DNA of 64,000 bases. Source: Ipomoea triloba (taxonomy: Eukaryota > Streptophyta > Magnoliopsida > Solanales > Convolvulaceae). The translations under genes were made by a program, and so were the position numbers. The stretch is taken from assembly GCF_003576645.1 (NCBI RefSeq), contig NC_044930.1, forward strand, positions 5,692,711 to 5,756,710, written 5' to 3'. Within the stretch, counting starts at the first letter, position 1; the number at the start of each line of letters is the position of its first letter. The notes beneath the pieces were generated by a model. It saw only the letters and a list, made by a program, of their open reading frames with translations. It was not told where the DNA came from and did not search any database. Below, in pieces: positions 36,791 to 48,148 of this stretch.

Positions 36791-37659
36791 AATTAAGAAT
36801 TCAAAAAATGTATTTCGACTAAAAATTTAGGAAGACATCTTTCACCAAATTGAATCTTTTTTCCGTTGATTAAAATGAATAAATTTTTATTTTTTTTGAG
36901 TTTATTTTCCTTGAATACCCAAACATTAGAATATTCATTTTTCATGTTTCCAAACGAACCCTTAAATTTATTGATAAAAATAATAATTTTTCAATGTAAT
37001 TTGAAAGTATGACCACTTTTAAAAGTGAGAGAACATTGCAGGTATATAGAGAGAATAATAAATGAATTGTAAATTTGATGATGTGAAAGTAAAACCACAA
37101 AGTAAACAATATTGCAAAGATGATTATCTGACAATAACAAAGGGTAATTTGACATGCGAGAAACGATTTTTCTGGAAGCTTCTTTGCATATGTATTATTT
37201 TTTGTTGTTGTAAGTGCTAATTTATTTAATTTAATAAGAGTAATAGAGTAGTGTACTTATTTTTCAATAATATACTCTAACATATTCGTAGTATATGTTT
37301 AACAATTATGGCAACTCTAATTGTGGTGGGTTCGAACCTAAGATCTTTCTTATATAAATTAATTGCTAAGTTAAAAGTTAACGGAATATTTCGTTATTAA
37401 AGTTTATACTAACGGATTGGAGGTTATTTAAGGGAAGAAAATAATATGATAGATGGTAAAGAAGGAAAATCATAAAAAATTACTAAAACCAAAATAATAT
37501 GAACCATTCGTTTGAGTAAATAATTATGACCACTTTTTTTCTTCCCGTTAGAACCCTAACTTTATTGGCTCTTATTAAAATTGTAGATGTAGATACAAAT
37601 TTTGCTGTTGAAAACATATTGACTAAATTCGAATTTTGTTTTTGAAAATTTATGTAACA

Positions 37660-37692
37660 TGTTGTAAACAAACCTTAGAATTGAATTGAAAG

Positions 37693-37748
<56 letters not shown>

Positions 37749-38520
37749 GAGAGAGAGTTTTGAAAAAATATATTTGATTGAGGTTTGCATATTGATTGAC
37801 GTTCTGTGTTGAAAGTAGAAAAAAAAATAGATTATAATCAGGATGTATATGTCAAACATTAATTTTATGTTTTTTTTTTAAAAAAGGAGAGATTTTGTCT
37901 CAAGATTTTTTTTTTTTGGAGTCTAGTTACATGAAAATGACGGAATTACAATTCCTTCCAACCAAACGAAAGAATTTGCTTGTGTGAATTAAGTAAGAAT
38001 GAAATTTTAATTTCCTCTTACCAAATGCCTCGTTAGGTAAAGATTCCTTAGAGTTTTGTATTTATAAAAAACTGAAAATTTAATGGAATATTGCAATTTA
38101 TAGAAGGAAAACAATTGACTGGCTACTCACTAGTTTGTATTTATTCCTCCGACAAATCCCCAAGCTAAGCTTGCAGTTCACGGTCACATTCATGACTGTG
38201 ACAATGATTGGGACCTCCTCCTCGATTTCTTTCGTGCTTTTGTGCCTTCGTTTTGAATTTCCTTGACTCATTTTCACATGCAAATGGCTTCCTTCCTTGC
38301 TCGTTAATGCCCTTGCCTACAATCATAAATACTCCCATTAAAAGTGATTTTCACCGCAATCACCTTAAACTCCATGGAAAATGAGGATAAATGATGTGCA
38401 CAAATAAGCCAAATTATGGCTTATCAGTTATCACTGGGTGACTATTGCTTCGGATTTTGAGCCAAGCTCAAGAAATGTGAAACTTGAGTTAGGTAAATTT
38501 TGACTTTGAGTCGAACAAAG
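37660..38520. repeat. segmental duplicate of 22860-23690
   Basis: See the partner block. It starts with an expanded (TA)n tract (37700-37746) absent from the partner and runs into the GSTU-J 3' flank. The minus-strand short frame (38283-38098) includes SKRRHKST and VTVMNVT, as in the partner. Confidence 0.75.
37700..37746. repeat. (TA)n microsatellite
   Basis: A pure TA tract. Confidence 0.95.
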
Positions 38521-38859
38521 TTTTGAATGTAAATATTTATATTTTTGACCAGGAATTTATGAAATGTAACATAAATTATTAAGATCAAATTAAGTTGATT
38601 ATATATTGTCAAGATTTAACAAGTGGAGAGAAATGCCAATGACCTCCTCTCATTATTTTATTAATAATAACCAAACAAGAGTTGCAACATAGATGACACA
38701 TAACCATTACCTTATTACAACACAAACAAAACTAGAATAGTACAACTCTTCTCTTACAAACCACAAACGTCTCAATCTAAAAAGTGTTTCAACAGCTTAA
38801 CGCAATCAGATTGCACCTTTGAGTCTTTGACTAAAAAAAACACAAAATGCATTTGTTTA

Positions 38860-39614
38860 TTACTCAGTAGCACTTGCCGCTTCTGGGTGGAATCTCTTGT
38901 TGTTGAAGGCAACAAGTTTATCTCTTGAAGGAAAGGTGTTCTTGATTACATCACAATTAAGAAAATCCTCCTTCCAACGACATAAATGAGGGAATTTTTC
39001 TTGGGTCACGCCCAAATCCACCCCTATAACTTCTTCAAAAACTCCCATCCATAAGGCGATGAAACTGCCGGCTAAATCTGCAAGTCCGAAAGTCTCCCCT
39101 CCAAGGAACTTCTTGTTCTTCAATTCACTGTCCAGAATTTTCAGAGCCTCACAAACTTCCTCTTTTCCCTTCTCTTCCTCTTCGCCTCTGATAAATAGTG
39201 CTTTCCTGGCCCCAGAAAAGAACTGCAGAAAATTGAAAAGTTAAGAGAAATAATTAAAACTGAAATCTTGAAACGGATTAAATAAAAAGAGTTTAGTAGA
39301 TTTACCTTGTCGTCTATGAACTTAGCCCAGAAACGAGCCATGGCTTTCTCGTAAGGATCTTTGGGCAAAATAGGAGTGCCCGGAAAGGTCTCGTCGATAT
39401 ACTCGACGATGACGAGAGACTCAGGTAGTGGGTTTCCGTTGTGCAAGAGCACAGGGATTTTCTTGTGGACAGGGTTGGATTTGAGAAGCAAGGGGCTCTT
39501 GTTGGAGAGATCTTGTTGTATGAATTCATATTCAACTCCTTTGAGTTTGAGAGCAATCTCAACATTTGCGCTAAAAGGACTTGCCCAGTGACCGAGGACC
39601 TTCACTTCTGCCAT
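38860..39614 (-). CDS. GSTU: tau-class glutathione S-transferase (GSTU-J)
   Basis: Exon 1 is 39614-39306 (103 codons, AAG|GTAAAT donor) and exon 2 is 39222-38860 (CTGCAG|TTC acceptor, 120 codons plus stop), total 223 aa with an 83-bp intron. Ser12 (ASPF), cis-Pro54 and Glu65-Ser66 are intact. The C-domain starts [10 protein letters not shown] and has [20 protein letters not shown]. Exon 1 is almost identical to that of I and K, marking these three as the youngest duplicates. The TATA box at 39680-39690 and the poly(A)-signal block at about 38650 are intact, so this is one of the best candidates for a working gene. Confidence 0.94.
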
Positions 39615-39679
39615 TACCTCTCAATTGTGCGTTAACTAGTGTTTCTGTGTGTCTCTGTTCTGGGTTATTGGCTTCATCA

Positions 39680-39690
39680 TTTATATAAGG
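39680..39690 (-). promoter_or_regulatory. TATA box of GSTU-J
   Basis: TTTATATAAGG (plus strand) 66 bp upstream of the start, followed upstream by AATGTGAACAAGGCGGGCGG. Confidence 0.65.
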
Positions 39691-39829
39691 AGGGAACAGT
39701 AATGTGAACAAGGCGGGCGGTGAGTTTTGGTTGCATCCAAGAAAGTTCTGACTAGACTCTAGAGGCTTGGGGTATGATGAAATTTTTTGGAAGCTGACCT
39801 ATTCAGTGATATCACAACTATGGAACAGT

Positions 39830-41845
39830 AATGGATTCCTTTGTTTATAAATAATCCGGACTACTCTTGTTTATTACGGAGTATTATAATTACCAAAATG
39901 AATGATGGGTGGGTTCTAGTGAGTCAGTAGTACTCATACAAAGTAATTACTCAGTATTACTTCTTTTAATTTGCTGGATATATTAAATTTCTCAAGTTTA
40001 GACTAATCCTTTATCATTTTTTAAAGATGATGACGTATTGAGTGAACTCATGATCTTTAACAGGTACTACTACTGCATCCAGCCCATTAAAATACGGCCA
40101 CAATACTTGTCTAACCATGTGGACTCGTCCGGATTCACATTAAAAGGTGGATCTATTACAATTTTACATACTGAATATTCACAATTCAAGTTGTGAGCAT
40201 TTTCTTATGAACATTCAATATATAAATTGTGAACATTCTGTATTTCAATTATGTATTTTAAACTTAGGTTCATCTTATAAGGTGGATTCAAGTCCACAAA
40301 ATAATTTGCGCTTGTCTAATGCATCTCTACCTTCCAATAATGTATTAAACATGAGTAATATTCATTAAAACAAAAATACAATTGGATGTTTAGAAAATGA
40401 TTTCTCATTCAAAGTTTAATTTATTTGATCAATTTTAGATGTTTGACTAGTCAAACGGCTAAAATGAACATTTCATAAATAATTTTTTAACTTTATTTAT
40501 TAATGTCAATAAGCAAAAAAATAAAAAATAAAAAATTACTTTAAGTACCTTATTAATATCAACTTACTGCACTTTCATTTTAAAAGTCTAATTTGCACTG
40601 TTGTTTATTAATGTGTGAGCATCGGTTCGAGTGATACCTGCATTTTATTTTGGATATTCAAAATTTTGGACGATTTTTTTGACACTTGATATTTGAACGA
40701 AATTTAATTCGAATATGTTCAGTTTAGGTTTATTTCATGTTAGTTCGCATATACCCAAAATTTTATTTATTTTTAATCAATTTTAAGTTTTTTTTTTAAT
40801 GATTTTATTGTTTCCATATTTATATTTTTCATATGCTATCAAACTAAAAATAAGATAAAATACTAATAGTGAACTAAGAAACATTTCAAAATTAATATAT
40901 TATTAATTATGAAATACATTAAAAACTAAATATATAATTTATATTATTATATTTATAATAAATTTTTCGTTAATTCAGGTTTTGGGTCGAGTATGAATAA
41001 AATTTTAACATCCGATATACTAACTGAATTTATATTCGGATATACCAAAATTTAAAATATTCAAACCGTTAAATTCATACAAAATTTAAAATTTGATTCA
41101 AGGTGTTGGTGTTAGTTTGGATCATCCAAATTATTACGCCCACCCTAGTTATTACTATGCTTATATTTATTTAATTTGTATTCAAATTTACATTTTTAAT
41201 ATCAGTCTAACCCACGTAGAGTTTCACAATTGAATTGACTAATACACACACACATATACATAATAAGTCCTAATCAATGTTGGTGGTGGTATTGGTAGCG
41301 GTGGTGGTGGTGGTAGTGATGTAGGTGATGGTCGTTGTCTTCGTCGTGTGATAGTGGTGGTGGTGGTTATTATGGTTGTAATAATAATAATAATCTGGAA
41401 GCCAGCTTAAAAAATGAGTAGGAAAAGATATGAAAAATAAAGAATCCGAAAAATGTCTTCCGACTAAAAAACAAAGAAGACATTTTTCACCAAATTGGAT
41501 ATTTTTTCTGTTGACCAGAATGAATATTTTTGTTTGAGTTCATTTTTTTGAGTACCCAAATATTGGAATATCTGGAAAATGACATATAGTATAATAAATG
41601 ATAGTTGATTATGTTTTCCATTTAGAAAACAGTTTTTAATAGTGTTTCAGGTGTTTTGAGTTGAAGATGGTCTAAAGGAGTCTTAGTTGAAACACTAAAA
41701 AAATAACTTTGACCATTTATACGTAACAAGGAATCCATGAAATGTAACATAGATTGTCAAGATGAAACTAATTTGATCATATATTATTTTTTTTTTGAAG
41801 GTTGATCATATATTATTGTCAAAATTTAACAAGTAAATAGAAATG
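39830..41845. other. intergenic between GSTU-J and GSTU-K
   Basis: No gene. 39870-40120 and 40320-40470 repeat 43780-44140 (GATGATGACGTATTGAGTGA and flanks), 40160-40310 is a foldback related to 19070-19235, and 41280-41400 is GGT-rich simple sequence. The rest is AT-rich. Confidence 0.55.
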
Positions 41846-42103
41846 CAATTGAATCATGTTCTCCATCCAACTAAAAGCCTAAGCTGATAGTTGGACTGCA
41901 CATTTATGTTTATTATACACCCCCCCTCACGTGTGCGGGCCACAATAGTCTTTTTTTTCGGGCACGTTAACAATAGTCTTTTTTTCGAACCCATGACCTT
42001 TTGCATGGCTCTGATACCAAATTGAATCATGTGCTTCATTCAACTAAAAGTCTAAACTTATAGTTGGACTACAGATTTATGTTTATATTATATTTATGCT
42101 CAC
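41846..42103 (-). mobile_element. complete TRIM retrotransposon
   Basis: Two direct terminal repeats of about 70-85 bp (near 42020-42103 and 41846-41919, minus-strand order) share CATAAAT(C/G)TG(T/C)AGTCCAACT and end GATTCAATT. The 5' repeat is followed at once by the initiator-Met primer-binding site TGGTATCAGAGCC (42019-42007). The 3' repeat is preceded by a purine tract GTGAGGGGGG. The target duplication AAATG is at 41841-41845 and 42104-42108. At 258 bp and without coding capacity it is a terminal-repeat retrotransposon in miniature, inserted in the GSTU-K 3' region. Confidence 0.82.
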
Positions 42104-42318
42104 AAATGCCAATGATCTCTTCTTATTATTTTATTAATAATAACTAAACAAGAGTTGCAACATAGATGATACATAAACATTACCTTATTAAAACAGAAAT
42201 AAAACTAGAATAGTAGAACTATTCTCTTACAAACGTCTCAGTCTAAAAAGTGTTTCAACAACTTAACGCAAGCAGAAGTCTCTGACTAAAAAAAAAAAAC
42301 AGAAAATGCATTTGCTTA

Positions 42319-43164
42319 TTACTGAGTAGCAGTACTTGTCGCTTCTGGGTTGTATCTCTTGTTGTGGAAAGCAAAAAGTTTATCTCTTGGAGGTAAGGTC
42401 TCCTTAATTACATCACAGTTGAGAAAATCCTGCTTCCAACAACATAAATGAGGGAATTTTTCTTGGGTCACGCCCAAATCCACCCCTATAACTTCTTCAA
42501 AAACTCCCATCCATAAGGCGATGAAACTGGCGGCTAAATCTGCAAGTCCGATCATCTCCCCTCCAAAGAACTTCTTGTTCTTCAATTCACTGTCCAGAAT
42601 TTTCAGAGCCTCACAAACTTCCTCTTTTCCCTTCTCTTCCTCTTCGCCTCTGATAAATAGCGCTTTCTTAGCCCCAGAAAAGAACTGCAGAAAATTGAAA
42701 AGTTGAGAGAAATAATTAAAATTTAAATCTTGAAACGGATTAATTAAATAAAAATAGTTTAGTAGATTTACCTTGTCGTCAATGAACTTAGCCCAGAAAC
42801 GAGCCATGGCTTTCTCATAAGGATGTTTAGGCAAAATGGGAGTGCCCGGGAAGGTCTCGTCGATATACTCGATGATGACGAGAGACTCAGGTAGTGGGTT
42901 TCCGTTGTGCAAGAGGATGACGAGAGACTCAGGTAGTGGGTTTCCGTTGTGCAAGAGCATGACGAGAGACTCAGGTAGTGGGTTTCCGTTGTGCAAGAGC
43001 ACAGGGATTTTCTTGTGGACAGGGTTGGATTTGAGAAGCAAGGGGCTCTTGTTGGGCAGATCTTCTAGTATGAATTCATATTCAACTCCTTTGAGTTTGA
43101 GAGCAATCTCAACATTTACGCTAAAAGCGCTTGCCCAGTGACCTAGGACCTTTACTTCTGCCAT
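42319..43164 (-). CDS. GSTU: tau-class glutathione S-transferase with triplicated segment (GSTU-K)
   Basis: Exon 1 is 43164-42772 (131 codons, 28 more than the paralogues), exon 2 is 42684-42319 (CTGCAG|TTC acceptor, 121 codons plus stop); spliced product 252 aa. The extra length comes from [13 protein letters not shown](M/I), present three times in tandem (42874-42999), which repeats the glutathione-binding Glu-Ser motif. The 87-bp intron is a multiple of three without a stop, so the unspliced frame is open for 281 aa. Ser12 is kept, but SAFS replaces SPFS next to it; [16 protein letters not shown] and HLCCWKQ are further departures. Normal folding is doubtful if the triplication is real, but its 42-bp period matches suspected assembly artefacts nearby. 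The true gene may be an ordinary 224-aa GSTU. Confidence 0.85.
   Translation of the reverse strand: MAEVKVLGHWASAFSVNVEIALKLKGVEYEFILEDLPNKSPLLLKSNPVHKKIPVLLHNGNPLPESLVMLLHNGNPLPESLVILLHNGNPLPESLVIIEYIDETFPGTPILPKHPYEKAMARFWAKFIDDKVNLLNYFYLINPFQDLNFNYFSQLFNFLQFFSGAKKALFIRGEEEEKGKEEVCEALKILDSELKNKKFFGGEMIGLADLAASFIALWMGVFEEVIGVDLGVTQEKFPHLCCWKQDFLNCDVIKETLPPRDKLFAFHNKRYNPEATSTATQ
42874..42999. repeat. 42-bp unit x3 inside GSTU-K exon 1
   Basis: Units 42874-42915, 42916-42957 and 42958-42999 are identical except for the first base of the third. All other array members have one unit. Confidence 0.95.
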
Positions 43165-43240
43165 TATCTCTCAGCTTTTGCTACTTCAATTCTGCGTTAA
43201 TTAACTGGTGTGTCTCTGTTCTGGGTTATTGGCTTCACCA

Positions 43241-43251
43241 TTTATATAAGG
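43241..43251 (-). promoter_or_regulatory. TATA box of GSTU-K
   Basis: TTTATATAAGG (plus strand) 77 bp upstream of the start; the usual GTGAACAAGG module just beyond it has been deleted. Confidence 0.6.
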
Positions 43252-43801
43252 CTGGAGGTGAGTTTCGTAGCAGCCAAGAAAAGTTTTGATTTTTTCCCCC
43301 TACTTTGTTGACTAAACAATATGGACCGGCTCGCTAGAGGCTTGGTATGATGAAGATTTTTGGAAGCTGACATATTCAGTGATCTCATCACCTCCTGCTA
43401 GACGACGATAGCTTCATTATCTTGACGTTAATGCATTGTCATATATTCAGAAAGAAAATAATATTTATACTTCCAATTTTCTCTCTCCCAAATTTTAGAT
43501 GGAGATAATTTTTTGGACCAACAATATAAAAATGTTCTATCCAAATATAATTAATGAAGTTGAATTTTAGAATTTTCAGAGTAGAACTCTACAGCTTATA
43601 ATATGTCATTCAAGAATTAATTTAAAAAATATATGAAATAATTATTTTTTTTATCTAAAATAAATTTTGTAACTAGAGAGTATTATTTAATTGCGCTTTA
43701 AGTGAAATCTGTTGATTATAAACTTCTGTTGCTTGGCTTAATGGATTCATTAGTTTATAAGTGCTACATATGTAATCCGGACTACTCTCGTTTATTACGG
43801 G

Positions 43802-43804
<3 letters not shown>

Positions 43805-43866
<62 letters not shown>
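43805..43866. repeat. (TTA)n microsatellite
   Basis: About 20 TTA/ATT units. Confidence 0.95.
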
Positions 43867-43868
<2 letters not shown>

Positions 43869-44505
43869 ATTTGTTGGATATATATATTAAATTTCCCAAG
43901 TTTAAACTAATCCTTTATCATTTTTTAAAGATGATGACGTATTGAGTGAACTCATGATCTTCAACTGCTAATACTATTCCATCCAGCCAATTAAAATACG
44001 GCCAGGACACTTGTCTAATGCACCTCTACCTTCCATTAATGTATTAAACAAACATACTATTGGGTGTTTAGAAAATGATTTCTCAATCAAAGTTTAATTT
44101 ATTTGATCAATTTTAATTGTTTGACCATTCAAACAGCTAAATGAATTTTTCATAAACAACTTTTAACTTGCTTTATTAATAATAAAATAGACCCTTTCAA
44201 AAAAAAAAAATAGACCTGATCAATTTGATAAATATTGTTGGAAAATAGCATGAAGATAGCAATTTAAGTGGCTATTTGGTGGTACAAATAATTGTAGGGT
44301 CCACTTCCGATTTGGGTCGGGTCAAAGTGGATTCGGGTTCTTCGTAGTTAGACGAAGAGATTGATATATTGTACGCACAAAACGGATAATGGGTGAATGA
44401 GAAATTGGTTCTCAAAGTTGACCCATTTGAGTTGGAAAAATTGAGGGAAAGCTTTAGAATAAGGCTTTGTCCCACATTGGTTTGGAAAGAGAATTTGCAT
44501 CATTA

Positions 44506-44515
44506 TTTATATAAG
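44506..44515 (+). promoter_or_regulatory. TATA box of the 5' LTR
   Basis: TTTATATAAG. The corresponding 3' LTR position (about 52220) reads ATTTGTACAAG, so only the 5' copy keeps a good core promoter. Confidence 0.55.
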
Positions 44516-44740
44516 TGCCTTTCTTAGGCTTAGTGAATTGTATAGCACAGAGGCTCTCTCTCGCGCGCAGGGGGGTGCAAATCAAAATCCAAAATGAGTT
44601 CGGAAAGGCTTGAACTCGTGTGCGCCGGCACCTGCGAGCACGAAAAATTGGGTGGCCTTGCGGGCATAAGTTATGCCAATTTTTCGCCGGCCTCAAGGAC
44701 TCGTGATCTAGTCCTTGGCCAGGCCAGGACTCCTCCGGGA

Positions 44741-45295
44741 TCTCTAGCCCTCGGTGAGGACTCGTTTGGACGACTCGCGCAATGGTTCGGCCTTCCGTAG
44801 CCCGACTCCTCCGTGATCCCTCCGTGATCCGGCCTTCCGTAGCCCGACTCCTCCGTGATCCCTCCGTGATCTCTAGCCCTCGGTGAGGACTCGTTTGGAC
44901 GACTCGCGCAATGGTTCGGCCTTCCGTAGCCCGACTTTGGACGACTCGCGCAATGGTTCGGCCTTCCGTAGCCCGACTCCTCCGTGATCTCTAGCCCTCG
45001 GTGAGGACTCGTTTGGACGACTCGCGCAATGGCGGCCTTCCGTAGCCCGACTCCTCCGTGATCCCTCCGTGATCCGGCCTTCCGTAGCCCGACTCCTCCG
45101 TGATCCCTCCGTGATCTCTAGCCCTCGGTGAGGACTCGTTTGGACGACTCGCGCAATGGTTCGGCCTTCCGTAGCCCGACTTTGGACGACTCGCGCAATG
45201 GTTCGGCCTTCCGTAGCCCGACTCCTCCGTGATCTCTAGCCCTCGGTGAGGACTCGTTTGGACGACTCGCGCAATGGTTCGGCCTTCCGTAGCCT
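44741..45295. repeat. nested tandem repeats in the 5' LTR
   Basis: TCTCTAGCCCTCGGTGAGGA occurs at 44741, 44870, 44988, 45115 and 45233. The pairs 44801/44843, 44894/44936, 45046/45088 and 45139/45181 are 42-bp-period duplications. A 245-bp period links 44870-45115 and 44988-45233. The 3' LTR has a single unit. Confidence 0.9.
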
Positions 45296-45861
45296 GAATC
45301 CTAGTCCATCCATGTAATCTGAACACCTCGGTGTAACTCCACGCCTCAGGTAGTGACCGTTCAAGTCTTGATTCATCTGTTACAGAATTAATACCGGGTT
45401 AATTCCAATTTTTATTATTTGAATCAATTCTTTTAGGTAATGGTCGACCGTTACAGGGGTTACAAGGCTGAGTTTATGATCAGCTTAAGTGCCTCAATTA
45501 AATGCTATTAATCCAGCAACTCCTATATAAGTTGATGGTAGGAGCAGCAGATTTATACACACAACAGAAAACATACTTTTCTCTCTCGAAAACTCTGCTT
45601 CTACTCTCTTCTTAGCACACTGTGTTCAGCCCTTGTTCTTGTTCGCTGGGTTTCGAAGTTTGAGTGCTCAAACTAGAAATCGAAACTTGTTTTATACTGG
45701 GAAACCTAGGCTACAACGCTCCTAGCACCGTGTGAGGTAGCAAATAAGGTTTTAAGGATAGTGTAGTAAGTACACGACTCAAGCTTGTCCAGAATTCCTT
45801 TCGTATTTTGTGCTTAGTTATTTTTTATGGAAATATTATTTTCGTAATATATTTCCTAACA

Positions 45862-47183
45862 AGCTTAATGATGAACAATATTTTTACTAGTAATTTAGTT
45901 TAATTTTTCTTGTTAATAGTTATTTTTAATAAGTTAGTGTTCATATTTTTATATTTGATTATGTTTTTTTTTTAGTTCTTCTTAAAATAATTAAATTATG
46001 GGTTATTTTATTATTAAGTTTAATATTATGTTTTTCTAAACCTAAGTTAGTATTGTTATCCACCTCAGCCCATTATTTGTAGCCCATTAAATAAAGTCCC
46101 CTTCTCATTCTGCAAAGAAAGAGACGCATGCGCAGGAGTTTGTGGCCGATTAGCGCGAATCAGAAGGGTCATCGATAGTTGCCTAGTCCTTTGGAAGATC
46201 CGACTAAGGCGTTGAGCGGAAGAATATCCAAGGATCAAGCAATTTTGAGGAGTATAAATTGAGGGCGAAAGTTGAAGGGAGGGCATCATCTGATCACCGG
46301 AGGATTTCCGAGGAGCAGGTGAACGCTCTGGCCGGCAGCGTTGTTCTGTCTTGACGGTGGCCGATTTGATTCGGTGCAATCTTTTCCGTTCGGCAACGAT
46401 GTATTCTTGGTGAGCGACAAAGGAATTTCAGCGAACAAATTCTGGACAACAGCTTCGCAATTTAATTCCGTGCGGCGATTCTGGTTCGGCAGCGGAGGGC
46501 AATCCTTGATTTTCTGGTTTAGCTTTCTTCTTTGCTTTCGCTTTGCATTACGTCAGTCTGACTCTTCAATTCTCAATTTGTTAGAGCTTTGAATATTGAT
46601 TTTTGGAACTTTGATTCTAGTGCCTAATTTCTTAGTTGGCAGCAATGTTAATGTCTAGAAGGCAATAGTTTATATTTCCTTTCTTTCGCTTTTAGTTTCA
46701 GCTTAGAATGCAAATTCAGTTTTCTTTCTTTGCTCTTAGTTTTAGCTTAGAATAATTAGTAATTTATCATTTTAATTCTTAATGAGTATGAATTGCAATG
46801 CCGCGGTTTAATGCCTATTGTTCGTATTTGTTAGTAGAAATTTCTTTACTAATATGGTAGTTTATTCACGTACCTAGAATTTCTTTCCTCCTATTAGTTA
46901 TTAATTTATTTGCAAACTTATTGTCAAGGTTTTTAATAGTTTGTTTCCGTGCTTGGTTTTCTACACACATTTGAGTTAGTTATCACTTTAGATACTGCAC
47001 TTATTGCATTTTAACTTTCGCGTGCTTTGAACCATTAAGTCAATTATTTTTTTAAGAATTTAAATTGCATAGTATTAATTTCCCGTGGGATTGCTTTGCA
47101 CGCTATCACTACAACCGATTCGTACACTTGCGAGGACTATTTTAAAATTGTCCCTCACTTAAAACCTTATTTTTCTGTTTATC
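45862..47183 (+). other. copia 5' leader of unusual type
   Basis: 1.3 kb between the 5' LTR and the gag ATG. No TGGTATCAGAG-type primer-binding site follows the LTR. The part near 47080-47160 (CCCGTGGGATT...TACACTTGCGAGG) resembles the sequence found at the ends of some Ty3/gypsy LTRs, and 46070-46120 has an AATAAAG near a terminator-like context. A nested or recombined LTR fragment is possible. No gene is recognised. Confidence 0.45.
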
Positions 47184-47831
47184 TTGGAAAATATGGAGAA
47201 TCCTGCACTTCCAGTTTATGAGGGTGAGAATGTTGTTGAGAACAACAGTGGTGGGAACGGCAACGATGTTGCACATTCCCAGGCACCAGTGAACGTTGGT
47301 TCACAAAATGGTGTGGGCATTGAGGGGTATATCCCTACGATGCGGGTACCTTCGGTACCAAGTGGTTCGACCGAAAGGCCGGAGAAGTTCACTAGTTCGA
47401 ACTTCAAGAGGTGGCAGCAAAAAATGTTGTTCTACTTGGCTACACTCGGTTTGGCAAGGTTCTTGACCGAGAAAGTGCCCGAGTTGAAGCAAGATGATCC
47501 ACAATCCGTGATGGCGGTTGGGTTTTGGAAGGATTCGGACTTTCTTTGTCGCAACTACATTCTGAACGGGTTGTGTGATGGGCTTTACGATGTGTATCGT
47601 AAAATTGGCACAGCGAAAGCGCTGTGGGAAGGCTTGGATCATAAGTATAAAAGTGAGGATGCCGGCGCAAAGAAATTTGTGGTTGGCCGATTCCTCGACT
47701 TTAAAATGGTTGATTCCAAGACCGTGATAAGTCAGGTTGAAGATTTACAGTTAATCTTTGATGAAATCCGTGACGAGGGCATGCAACTTAGTGAGTCCTT
47801 TCTAGTGGCATCCAACACTTGTTGCCTCTAG
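47184..47831 (+). CDS. copia gag, frameshifted C-terminus
   Basis: 215 codons of a copia capsid-like protein: an Asn/Gly-rich N-terminus, then FKRWQQKMLFYLATLGL and ALWEGLDHKYKSEDAGAKKF, typical of the UBN2/retrotran_gag families. The frame ends early at 47831. The downstream gag part (KDFKNYLKHKRKEMNLEDL and a CCHC knuckle [14 protein letters not shown] at about 48070-48110) continues in another frame, beyond a shift near 47.81 kb, and carries a stop at 47987. Confidence 0.85.
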   Translation: MENMENPALPVYEGENVVENNSGGNGNDVAHSQAPVNVGSQNGVGIEGYIPTMRVPSVPSGSTERPEKFTSSNFKRWQQKMLFYLATLGLARFLTEKVPELKQDDPQSVMAVGFWKDSDFLCRNYILNGLCDGLYDVYRKIGTAKALWEGLDHKYKSEDAGAKKFVVGRFLDFKMVDSKTVISQVEDLQLIFDEIRDEGMQLSESFLVASNTCCL

Positions 47832-48148
47832 GGTGGAAGGACTTCAAAAACTACCTTAAGCACAAGCGAAAGGAGATGAACCTGGAGGACCTGATCCAAC
47901 GACTCAGAATTGAGGAGGGGAACAGGAAAACTGACGGGAAGGGTCCTGTTTTCGGTGGCGCTAAAGCCAACGTGGTGGAGCACGGTTAACACTCCAAGAA
48001 GGCTAAGAAGGACAAGCAGAAGCTAGGTCCAAAAGGTGGCATTACCAAAGGTAAATTCCATGGTAAGTGCTATAATTGTGGCAAGACTGGCCACAAGTCG
48101 GCTGAATGCAAGGCTCCAAAGAAGAAGAACAAGAGTTCTGAAGCCAAC

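Larger units (their letters stand above)
44236..45861 (+). repeat. 5' LTR (1,626 bp)
   Basis: Begins TGTTGGAAAATAGCATGA and ends TTTCCTAACA. A TATA box TTTATATAAG is at 44506-44515 and a CT-rich leader follows. It is 442 bp longer than the 3' LTR because 44741-45290 is expanded: a roughly 245-bp unit occurs twice, and each contains 42-bp tandem duplications. Confidence 0.93.

Noticed and set aside
36497..36796. Open frames rich in Ile or Gly/Ser
   Set aside because: Translation of ATA and GGT microsatellites; a duplicated low-complexity block without coding signs.
43702..43890. Poly-Ile frame
   Set aside because: Translation of a (TTA)n microsatellite.
44991..45326. 111-residue repetitive minus-strand frame (GYGRPNHC-type repeats)
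   Set aside because: It is the complement of the tandem repeats in the 5' LTR, not a gene.
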